A stretch of DNA of 64,000 bases, taken from contig OZ059898.1 of the NCBI GenBank assembly GCA_964057225.1, forward strand, positions 17,523,267 to 17,587,266, given 5' to 3'. Positions 53,353 to 64,000 of the stretch are shown here, one piece after another (the stretch's first letter is position 1; every line of letters starts with the position of its first letter). Made by a program: the position numbers and the translations under genes. The DNA comes from Auanema rhodensis. Its lineage: Eukaryota > Nematoda > Chromadorea > Rhabditida > Rhabditidae. The notes under the pieces are model-generated. The model had not been told where the DNA came from, did not search any database, and was given only the letters and a program-made list of their open reading frames with translations.

Positions 53353-56300
53353 CATCTACTTTTTGCTAAATTATTCTGAAATTTTTCGAAAAAATTTTTG
53401 TCAAAATGTTTTTGGAAGCAATGTTGAGTGTACATGGAAACTCAACATACACTAATGCATCATTTTTCAAACGATCATAACTAATTTTTGTTATAAGCGT
53501 TTCTCAATGTAGTATAGTGCATTTGATGCGGATTTTTAAGCTGCGTCGATCTGTGTTATCAGATTTGCGCTAGCTTAAAAATGCACCGAGATATCAACTG
53601 ATATAAGTTCACACTTATATCCTCGATTTTCACCCTGAAGAAATAATTTTTTCGTTGAATAACATTGTCCATCGTCTTTGCCTTGAAAAAAGGAATCTAA
53701 AAACATCTACTTTTTGCTAAATTATTTTGAAATTTTTCGAAAAAATTTTTGTCAAAATGTTTTTGGAAGCAATGTTGAGTGTACATGGAAACTCAACATA
53801 CACTAATGCATCATTTTTCAAACGATCATAACTAATTTTTGTATTAAGCGTATCTCAATGTAGTATAGTGTATTTGATGCGGATTTTTAAGCTGCGTCGA
53901 TCTGTGTTATCAGATTTGCGCTAGCTTAAAAATGCACCGAGATATCAACTGATATAAGTTCACACTTATATCCTCGATTTTCACTCTGAAGAATTAATTT
54001 TTTCGTTGAATAACATTGTCCATCGTCTTTGCCTTGAAAAAAGGAATCTAAAAACATCTACTTTTTGCTGAATTATTTTGAAGTTTTTCGAAAAAATTTT
54101 TGTCAAAATGTTTTTGGAAGCAATGTTGAGTGTACATGGAAACTCAACATACACTAATGCATCATTTTTCAAACGATCATAACTAATTTTTGTATTAAGC
54201 GTATCTCAATGTAGTATAGTGCATTTGATGCGGATTTTTAAGCTGCGTCGATCTGTGTTATCAGATTTGCGCTAGCTTAAAAATGCACCGAGATATCAAC
54301 TGATATAAGTTCACACTTATATCCTCGATTTTCACCCTGAAGAATTAATTTTTTCGTTGAATAACATTGTCTATCGTCTTTGCCTTGAAAAAAGGAATCT
54401 AAAAACATCTACTTTTTGCTAAATTATTCTGAAATTTTTCGAAAAAATTTTTGTCAAAATGTTTTTGGAAGCAATGTTGAGTGTACATGGAAACTCAACA
54501 TACACTAATGCATCATTTTTCAAACGATCATAACTAATTTTTGTATTAAGCGTTTCTCAATGTAGTATAGTGCATTTGATGCGGATTTTTAAGCTGCGTC
54601 GATCTGTGTTATCAGATTTGCGCTAGCTTAAAAATGCACCGAGATATCAACTGATATAAGTTCACACTTATATCCTCGATTTTCACCCTGAAGAAATAAT
54701 TGTTTCGTTGAATAACATTGTCCATCGTCTTTGCCTTGAAAAAAGGAATCTAAAAACATCTACTTTTTGCTAAATTATTTTGAAATTTTTCGAAAAAATT
54801 TTTGTCAAAATGTTTTTGGAAGCAATGTTGAGTGTACATGGAAACTCAACATACACTAATGCATCATTTTTCAAACGATCATAACTAATTTTTGTATTAA
54901 GCGTATCTCAATGTAATATAGTGCATTTGATGCGGATTTTTAAGCTGCGTCGATCTGTGTTATCAGATTTGCGCTAGCTTAAAAATGCACCGAGATATCA
55001 ACTGATATAAGTTCACACTTATATCCTCGATTTTCACCCTGAAGAATTAATTTTTTCGTTGAATAACATTGTCCATCGTCTTTGCCTTGAAAAAAGGAAT
55101 CTAAAAACATCTACTTTTTGCTAAATTATTCTGAAATTTTTCGAAAAAATTTTTGTCAAAATGTTTTTGGAAGCAATGTTGAGTGTACATGGAAACTCAA
55201 CATACACTAATGCATCATTTTTCAAACGATCATAACTAATTTTTGTTATAAGCGTTTCTCAATGTAGTATAGTGCATTTGATGCGGATTTTTAAGCTGCG
55301 TCGATCTGTGTTATCAGATTTGCGCTAGCTTAAAAATGCACCGAGATATCAACTGATATAAGTTCACACTTATATCCTCGATTTTCACCCTGAAGAAATA
55401 ATTTTTTCGTTGAATAACATTGTCCATCGTCTTTGCCTTGAAAAAAGGAATCTAAAAACATCTACTTTTTGCTAAATTATTTTGAAATTTTTCGAAAAAA
55501 TTTTTGTCAAAATGTTTTTGGAAGCAATGTTGAGTGTACATGGAAACTCAACATACACTAATGCATCATTTTTCAAACGATCATAACTAATTTTTGTATT
55601 AAGCGTATCTCAATGTAGTATAGTGTATTTGATGCGGATTTTTAAGCTGCGTCGATCTGTGTTATCAGATTTGCGCTAGCTTAAAAATGCACCGAGATAT
55701 CAACTGATATAAGTTCACACTTATATCCTCGATTTTCACTCTGAAGAATTAATTTTTTCGTTGAATAACATTGTCCATCGTCTTTGCCTTGAAAAAAGGA
55801 ATCTAAAAACATCTACTTTTTGCTGAATTATTTTGAAGTTTTTCGAAAAAATTTTTGTCAAAATGTTTTTGGAAGCAATGTTGAGTGTACATGGAAACTC
55901 AACATACACTAATGCATCATTTTTCAAACGATCATAACTAATTTTTGTATTAAGCGTATCTCAATGTAGTATAGTGCATTTGATGCGGATTTTTAAGCTG
56001 CGTCGATCTGTGTTATCAGATTTGCGCTAGCTTAAAAATGCACCGAGATATCAACTGATATAAGTTCACACTTATATCCTCGATTTTCACCCTGAAGAAT
56101 TAATTTTTTCGTTGAATAACATTGTCTATCGTCTTTGCCTTGAAAAAAGGAATCTAAAAACATCTACTTTTTGCTAAATTATTCTGAAATTTTTCGAAAA
56201 AATTTTTGTCAAAATGTTTTTGGAAGCAATGTTGAGTGTACATGGAAACTCAACATACACTAATGCATCATTTTTCAAACGATCATAACTAATTTTTGTA

Positions 56301-56862
56301 TTAAGCGTTTCTCAATGTAGTATAGTGCATTTGATGCGGATTTTTAAGCTGCGTCGATCTGTGTTATCAGATTTGCGCTAGCTTAAAAATGCACCGAGAT
56401 ATCAACTGATATAAGTTCACACTTATATCCTCGATTTTCACCCTGAAGAAATAATTGTTTCGTTGAATAACATTGTCCATCGTCTTTGCCTTGAAAAAAG
56501 GAATCTAAAAACATCTACTTTTTGCTAAATTATTTTGAAATTTTTCGAAAAAATTTTTGTCAAAATGTTTTTGGAAGCAATGTTGAGTGTACATGGAAAC
56601 TCAACATACACTAATGCATCATTTTTCAAACGATCATAACTAATTTTTGTATTAAGCGTATCTCAATGTAATATAGTGCATTTGATGCGGATTTTTAAGC
56701 TGCGTCGATCTGTGTTATCAGATTTGCGCTAGCTTAAAAATGCACCGAGATATCAACTGATATAAGTTCACACTTATATCCTCGATTTTCACCCTGAAGA
56801 ATTAATTTTTTCGTTGAATAACATTGTCCATCGTCTTTGCCTTGAAAAAAGGAATCTAAAAA
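53353..56862. repeat. Five-monomer higher-order unit, two copies (1755 bp each)
   Basis: Units 53353-55107 and 55108-56862 match monomer by monomer. The order is a TTATAAGCG monomer, a GTATCTC/GTATTTG monomer ending in CACTCTGAAG, a TGCTGAATT monomer ending in GTCTATCG, a monomer ending in AATTGTTTCG and a GTAATATAG monomer. The TTATAAGCG marker lies at 53491 and 55246, exactly 1755 bp apart. The first three monomer types return at 57916-58968, with TTATAAGCG at 58054. Confidence 0.9.
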
Positions 56863-57915
56863 CATTTACTTTTTGCTAAATTATTCTGAAATTTTTCGAA
56901 AAAATTTTTGTCAAAATGTTTTTGGAAGCAATGTTGAGTGTACATGGAAACTCAACATACACTAATGCATCATTTTTCAAACGATCATAACTAATTTTTG
57001 TATTAAGCGTTTCTTAATGTAGTATAGTGCATTCGATGCGGATTTTTAAGCTGCGTCGATCTGTGTTATCAGATTTGCGCTAGCTTAAAAATGCACCGTG
57101 ATATCAACTGATATAAGTTCACACTTATATCCTCGATTTTCACCCTGAAGAAATAATTTTTTCGTTGAATAACATTGTCCATCGTCTTTGCCTTGAAAAA
57201 AGGAATCTAAAAACATCTACTTTTTGCTAAATTATTTTGAAGTTTTTCGAAAAAAATTTTGTCAAAATGTTTTTGGAAGCAATGTTGAGTGTACATGGAA
57301 ACTCAACATACACTAATGCATCATTTTTCAAACGATCATAACTAATTTTTGTATTAAGCGTTTCTTAATGTAGTATAGTGCATTCGATGCGGATTTTTAA
57401 GCTGCGTCGATCTGTGTTATCAGATTTGCGCTAGCTTAAAAATGCACCGAGATATCAACTGATATAAGTTCACACTTATATCCTCGATTTTCACCCTGAA
57501 GAATTAATTTTTTCGTTGAATAACATTGTCCATCGTCTTTGCCTTGAAAAAAGGAATCTAAAAACATCTACTTTTTGCTAAATTATTCTGAAATTTTTCG
57601 AAAAAATTTTTGTCAAAATGTTTTTGGAAGCAATGTTGAGTGTACATGGAAACTCAACATACACTAATGCATCATTTTTCGAACGATCATAACTAATTTT
57701 TGTATTAAGCGTTTCTCAATGTAGTATAGTGCATTCGATGCGGATTTTTAAGCTGCGTCGATCTGTGTTATCAGATTTGCGCTAGCTTAAAAATGCACCG
57801 AGATATCAACTGATATAAGTTCACACTTATATCCTCGATTTTCACCCTGAAGAATTAATTTTTTCGTTGAATAACATTGTCCATCGTCTTTGCCTTGAAA
57901 AAAGGAATCTAAAAA

Positions 57916-60900
57916 CATCTACTTTTTGCTAAATTATTCTGAAATTTTTCGAAAAAATTTTTGTCAAAATGTTTTTGGAAGCAATGTTGAGTGTACATGG
58001 AAACTCAACATACACTAATGCATCATTTTTCAAACGATCATAACTAATTTTTGTTATAAGCGTTTCTCAATGTAGTATAGTGCATTTGATGCGGATTTTT
58101 AAGCTGCGTCGATCTGTGTTATCAGATTTGCGCTAGCTTAAAAATGCACCGAGATATCAACTGATATAAGTTCACACTTATATCCTCGATTTTCACCCTG
58201 AAGAAATAATTTTTTCGTTGAATAACATTGTCCATCGTCTTTGCCTTGAAAAAAGGAATCTAAAAACATCTACTTTTTGCTAAATTATTTTGAAATTTTT
58301 CGAAAAAATTTTTGTCAAAATGTTTTTGGAAGCAATGTTGAGTGTACATGGAAACTCAACATACACTAATGCATCATTTTTCAAACGATCATAACTAATT
58401 TTTGTATTAAGCGTATCTCAATGTAGTATAGTGTATTTGATGCGGATTTTTAAGCTGCGTCGATCTGTGTTATCAGATTTGCGCTAGCTTAAAAATGCAC
58501 CGAGATATCAACTGATATAAGTTCACACTTATATCCTCGATTTTCACTCTGAAGAATTAATTTTTTCGTTGAATAACATTGTCCATCGTCTTTGCCTTGA
58601 AAAAAGGAATCTAAAAACATCTACTTTTTGCTGAATTATTTTGAAGTTTTTCGAAAAAATTTTTGTCAAAATGTTTTTGGAAGCAATGTTGAGTGTACAT
58701 GGAAACTCAACATACACTAATGCATCATTTTTCAAACGATCATAACTAATTTTTGTATTAAGCGTATCTCAATGTAGTATAGTGTATTTGATGCGGATTT
58801 TTAAGCTGCGTCGATCTGTGTTATCAGATTTGCGCTAGCTTAAAAATGCACCGAGATATCAACTGATATAAGTTCACACTTATATCCTCGATTTTCACCC
58901 TGAAGAATTAATTTTTTCGTTGAATAACATTGTCCATCGTCTTTGCCTTGAAAAAAGGAATCTAAAAACATCTACTTTTTGCTAAATTATTCTGAAATTT
59001 TTCGAAAAAATTTTTGTCAAAATGTTTTTGGAAGCAATGTTGAGTGTACATGGAAACTCAACATACACTAATGCATCATTTTTCAAACGATCATAACTAA
59101 TTTTTGTATTAAGCGTTTCTCAATGTAGTATAGTGCATTTGATGCGGATTTTTAAGCTGCGTCGATCTGTGTTATCAGATTTGCGCTAGCTTAAAAATGC
59201 ACCGAGATATCAACTGATATAAGTTCACACTTATATCCTCGATTTTCACCCTGAAGAAATAATTTTTTCGTTGAATAACATTGTCCATCGTCTTTGCCTT
59301 GAAAATAGGAATCTAAAAACATCTACTTTTTGCTAAATTATTTTGAAATTTTTCGAAAAAATTTTTGTCAAAATGTTTTTGGAAGCAATGTTGAGTGTAC
59401 ATGGAAACTCAACATACACTAATGCATCATTTTTCAAACGATCATAACTAATTTTTGTATTAAGCGTTTCTCAATGTAGTATAGTGCATTTGATGCGGAT
59501 TTGTAAGCTGCGTCGATCTGTGTTGTCAGATTTGCGCTAGCTTAAAAATGCACCGAGATATCAACTGATATAAGTTCACACTTATATCCTCGATTTTCAC
59601 CCTGAAGAAATAATTTTTTCGTTGAATAACATTGTCCATCGTCTTTGCCTTGAAAAAAGGAATCTAAAAACATCTACTTTTTGCTAAATTATTCTGAAAT
59701 TTTTCGAAAAAATTTTTGTCAAAATGTTTTTGGAAGCAATGTTGAGTGTACATGGAAACTCAACATACACTAATGCATCATTTTTCAAACGATCATAACT
59801 AATTTTTGTATTAAGCGTTTCTCAATGTAGTATAGTGCATTCGATGCGGATTTTTAAGCTGCGTCGATCTGTGTTATCAGATTTGCGCTAGCTTAAAAAT
59901 GCACCGAGATATCAACTGATATAAGTTCACACTTATATCCTCGATTTTCACCCTGAAGAAATAATTTTTTCGTTGAATAACATTGTCCATCGTCTTTGCC
60001 TTGAAAAAAGGAATCTAAAAACATCTACTTTTTGCTGAATTATTTTGAAGTTTTTCGAAAAAATTTTTGTCAAAATGTTTTTGGAAGCAATGTTGAGTGT
60101 ACATGGAAACTCAACATACACTAATGCATCATTTTTCAAACGATCATAACTAATTTTTGTATTAAGCGTTTCTCAATGTAGTATAGTGCATTCGATGCGG
60201 ATTTTTAAGCTGCGTCGATCTGTGTTATCAGATTTGCGCTAGCTTAAAAATGCACCGAGATATCAACTGATATAAGTTCACACTTATATCCTCGATTTTC
60301 ACTCTGAAGAATTAATTTTTTCGTTGAATAACATTGTCCATCGTCTTTGCCTTGAAAAAAGGAATCTAAAAACATCTACTTTTTGCTGAATTATTTTGAA
60401 GTTTTTCGAAAAAATTTTTGTCAAAATGTTTTTGGAAGCAATGTTGAGTGTACATGGAAACTCAAAATACACTAATGCATCATTTTTCAAACGATCATAA
60501 CTAATTTTTGTATTAAGCCTATCTCAATGTAGTATAGTGTATTTGATGCGGATTTTTAAGCTGCGTCGATCTGTGTTATCAGATTTGCGCTAGCTTAAAA
60601 ATGCACCGAGATATCAACTGATATAAGTTCACACTTATATCCTCGATTTTCACCCTGAAGAATTAATTTTTTCGTTGAATAACATTGTCCATCGTCTTTG
60701 CCTTGAAAAAAGGAATCTAAAAACATCTACTTTTTGCTAAATTATTCTGAAATTTTTCGAAAAAATTTTTGTCAAAATGTTTTTGGAAGCAATGTTGAGT
60801 GTACATGGAAACTCAACATACACTAATGCATCATTTTTCAAACGATCATAACTAATTTTTGTATTAAGCGTTTCTCAATGTAGTATAGTGCATTTGATGC

Positions 60901-63882
60901 GGATTTTTAAGCTGCGTCGATCTGTGTTATCAGATTTGCGCTAGCTCAAAAATGCACCGAGATATCAACTGATATAAGTTCACACTTATATCCTCGATTT
61001 TCACCCTGAAGAAATAATTTTTTCGTTGAATAACATTGTCCATCGTCTTTGCCTTGAAAAAAGGAATCTAAAAACATCTACTTTTTGCTAAATTATTCTG
61101 AAATTTTTCGAAAAAATTTTTGTCAAAATGTTTTTGGAAGCAATGTTGAGTGTACATGGAAACTCAACATACACTAATGCATCATTTTTCAAACGATCAT
61201 AACTAATTTTTGTATTAAGCGTTTCTCAATGTAGTATAGTGCATTTGATGCGGATTTTTAAGCTGCGTCGATCTGTGTTATCAGATTTGCGCTAGCTTAA
61301 AAATGCACCGAGATATCAACTGATATAAGTTCACACTTATATCCTCGATTTTCACCCTGAAGAAATAATTTTTTCGTTGAATAACATTGTCCATCGTCTT
61401 TGCCTTGAAAAAAGGAATCTAAAAACATCTACTTTTTGCTAAATTATTTTGAAATTTTTCGAAAAAATTTTTGTCAAAATGTTTTTGGAAGCAATGTTGA
61501 GTGTACATGGAAACTCAAAATACACTAATGCATCATTTTTCAAACGATCATAACTAATTTTTGTATTAAGCGTATCTCAATGTAGTATAGTGTATTTGAT
61601 GCGGATTTTTAAGCTGCGTCGATCTGTGTTATCAGATTTGCGCTAGCTTAAAAATGCACCGAGATATCAACTGATATAAGTTCACACTTATATCCTCGAT
61701 TTTCACCCTGAAGAATTAATTTTTTCGTTGAATAACATTGTCCATCGTCTTTGCCTTGAAAAAAGGAATCTAAAAACATCTACTTTTTGCTAAATTATTC
61801 TGAAATTTTTCGAAAAAATTTTTGTCAAAATGTTTTTGGAAGCAATGTTGAGTGTACATGGAAACTCAACATACACTAATGCATCATTTTTCAAACGATC
61901 ATAACTAATTTTTGTATTAAGCGTTTCTCAATGTAGTATAGTGCATTTGATGCGGATTTTTAAGCTGCGTCGATCTGTGTTATCAGATTTGCGCTAGCTT
62001 AAAAATGCACCGAGATATCAACTGATATAAGTTCACACTTATATCCTCGATTTTCACCCTGAAGAAATAATTTTTTCGTTGAATAACATTGTCCATCGTC
62101 TTTGCCTTGAAAAAAGGAATCTAAAAACATCTACTTTTTCCTAAATTATTTTGAAATTTTTCGAAAAAATTTTTGTCAAAATGTTTTTGGAAGCAATGTT
62201 GAGTGTACATGGAAACTCAACATACACTAATGCATCATTTTTCAAACGATCATAACTAATTTTTGTATTAAGCGTATCTCAATGTAGTATAGTGTATTTG
62301 ATGCGGATTTTTAAGCTGCGTCGATCTGTGTTATCAGATTTGCGCTAGCTTAAAAATGCACCGAGATATCAACTGATATAAGTTCACACTTATATCCTCG
62401 ATTTTCACCCTGAAGAAATAATTTTTTCGTTGAATAACATTGTCCATCGTCTTTGCCTTGAAAAAAGGAATCTAAAAACATCTACTTTTTGCTAAATTAT
62501 TCTGAAATTTTTCGAAAAAATTTTTGTCAAAATGTTTTTGGAAGCAATGTTGAGTGTACATGGAAACTCAACATACACTAATGCATCATTTTTCGAACGA
62601 TCATAACTAATTTTTGTATTAAGCGTTTCTCAATGTAGTATAGTGCATTTGATGCGGATTTTTAAGCTGCGTCGATCTGTGTTATCAGATTTGCGCTAGC
62701 TTAAAAATGCACCGAGATATCAACTGATATAAGTTCACACTTATATCCTCGATTTTCACCCTGAAAAAATAATTTTTTCGTTGAATAACATTGTCCATCG
62801 TCTTTGCCTTGAAAAAAGGAATCTAAAAACATCTACTTTTTGCTAAATTATTCTGAAATTTTTCGAAAAAATTTTTGTCAAAATGTTTTTGGAAGCAATG
62901 TTGAGTGTACATGGAAACTCAACATACACTAATGCATCATTTTTCAAACGATCATAACTAATTTTTGTATTAAGCGTTTCTCAATGTAGTATAGTGCATT
63001 CGATGCGGATTTTTAAGCTGCGTCGATCTGTGTTATCAGATTTGCGCTAGCTTAAAAATGCACCGAGATATCAACTGATATAAGTTCACACTTATATCCT
63101 CGATTTTCACTCTGAAGAATTAATTTTTTCGTTGAATAACATTGTCCATCGTCTTTGCCTTGAAAAAAGGAATCTAAAAACATCTACTTTTTGCTGAATT
63201 ATTTTGAAGTTTTTCGAAAAAATTTTTGTCAAAATGTTTTTGGAAGCAATGTTGAGTGTACATGGAAACTCAAAATACACTAATGCATCATTTTTCAAAC
63301 GATCATAACTAATTTTTGTATTAAGCGTTTCTCAATGTAGTATAGTGCATTCGATGCGGATTTTTAAGCTGCGTCGATCTGTGTTATCAGATTTGCGCTA
63401 GCTTAAAAATGCACCGAGATATCAACTGATATAAGTTCACACTTATATCCTCGATTTTCACCCTGAAGAATTAATTTTTTCGTTGAATAACATTGTCCAT
63501 CGTCTTTGCCTTGAAAAAAGGAATCTAAAAACATCTACTTTTTGCTAAATTATTCTGAAATTTTTCGAAAAAATTTTTGTCAAAATGTTTTTGGAAGCAA
63601 TGTTGAGTGTACATGGAAACTCAACATACACTAATGCATCATTTTTCGAACGATCATAACTAATTTTTGTATTAAGCGTTTCTCAATGTAGTATAGTGCA
63701 TTCGATGCGGATTTTTAAGCTGCGTCGATCTGTGTTATCAGATTTGCGCTAGCTTAAAAATGCACCGAGATATCAACTGATATAAGTTCACACTTATATC
63801 CTCGATTTTCACCCTGAAGACTTAATTTTTTCGTTGAATAACATTGTCCATCGTCTTTGCCTTGAAAAAAGGAATCTAAAAA
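57916..63882. repeat. Terminal section with partial copies of the five-monomer unit
   Basis: Seventeen monomers made of types seen in 53353-56862 and of plainer GAAATAATT and GAATTAATT copies. TGCTGAATT monomers lie at 58618, 60022, 60373 and 63181. Three monomers (60373, 61426, 63181) share a C to A change in the right arm of dyad 1. GTGTATTTGATG monomers occur at 58267, 58618, 60373, 61426 and 62128. No unique DNA or array edge is reached. Confidence 0.75.
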
Positions 63883-64000
63883 CATCTACTTTTTGCTAAA
63901 TTATTCTGAAATTTTTCGAAAAAATTTTTGTCAAAATGTTTTTGGAAGCAATGTTGAGTGTACATGGAAACTCAACATACACTAATGCATCATTTTTCAA
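63883..64000. repeat. Partial monomer cut by the window end
   Basis: The first 118 bases of monomer 183, ending within the TTTTTCAAACGATC block. It contains dyad 1 intact. The truncation is a window effect and says nothing about the true end of the array. Confidence 0.97.

Larger units (their letters stand above)
1..64000. repeat. 351-bp satellite DNA array, head-to-tail, fills the window
   Basis: The same 351-bp unit repeats from the first base to the last, always in one orientation. Copies starting with CATCTACTTTTTGC lie at 1, 352, 703, 1054, 1405 and so on up to 63883, matching 1+351k exactly, so 182 full copies carry no net length change. Copies differ mainly by scattered single-base substitutions. 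No unique sequence interrupts the array and no real gene is visible on either strand. Long arrays of this kind are typical of centromeric or pericentromeric heterochromatin in eukaryotes; that location is inferred from the family of structures, not shown here. The unit length is close to two nucleosome repeats. I do not recognise the satellite family and cannot assign a species. Confidence 0.98.

Noticed and set aside
52577-63298. Seven near-identical 63-codon minus-strand open frames (52577, 53981, 55736, 58544, 59948, 60299, 63107)
   Set aside because: Each is satellite sequence in which one A to G change (TGCTAAATT to TGCTGAATT) removes a TAG on the minus strand. The frame spans a monomer junction, has no recognisable domain, and is closed in nearly all other monomers.
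1-64000. CRISPR array or other prokaryotic repeat system
   Set aside because: The repeats are 351 bp and directly adjacent with no spacers, there are no associated genes, and the layout is that of eukaryotic satellite DNA.
1-64000. Transposon or terminal-inverted-repeat origin visible in the unit
   Set aside because: The dyads are short and internal, there are no target-site duplications, no transposase remnant and no end that recurs outside the tandem context in this window.

Overview
The whole 64 kb window is one uninterrupted, head-to-tail satellite DNA array. The monomer is exactly 351 bp and AT-rich (about 31% G+C, hand-counted on the copy at 352-702). Taking the recurring start CATCTACTTTTTGC as position 1, monomer k begins at 1+351k. 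This register still holds at k=182 (63883), so the window contains 182 full monomers plus a 118-bp partial one with no net insertion or deletion. Both window edges lie inside the array. I see no protein-coding gene, tRNA, rRNA, transposon, CRISPR array or unique spacer. The open frames of 63-67 codons are satellite sequence in which a minus-strand stop happens to be lost. This is eukaryotic heterochromatin, most likely centromeric or pericentromeric. I cannot name the species. Many variants look like CpG decay, which leans towards a host with DNA methylation, but this is inference.

Each monomer carries three clear dyad symmetries: a 9-bp stem with a 10-bp spacer (monomer positions 69-96), a long imperfect hairpin of about 22 bp per arm (180-230), and a perfect 8-bp stem with a 6-base loop (248-269). 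There is also an A/T-tract palindrome near position 30-41. One monomer has the loop of the third hairpin exactly inverted (35356-35361). Another has two clustered changes in the loop of the second hairpin that lengthen its stem (19507-19512).

Monomers differ by scattered substitutions, and shared combinations of these show layered higher-order structure. From 3862 to 17199 an approximately 6.3-kb block is duplicated (3862-10179 and 10180-17199), and within it a three-monomer unit (1053 bp) is repeated twice and then three times. From 17.2 to 33 kb the array is a mosaic marked by GTTGTGT, GACCATAAC and GAGCGTAC variants, with a dimer unit at 28432-29835 and a different trimer unit at 30187-32292. 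From 34.7 to 43 kb related 10- and 7-monomer units appear. From about 43 to 50.5 kb a more uniform stretch is marked by CATTTAC starts and an AGCTTTAAAA variant. From about 52 to 64 kb the array is built from a five-monomer unit (53353-56862) and partial copies of it. Several chimeric monomers show exchange between types. The overall picture is a satellite evolving by unequal exchange, local amplification and gene conversion while the 351-bp length and the dyads stay fixed.
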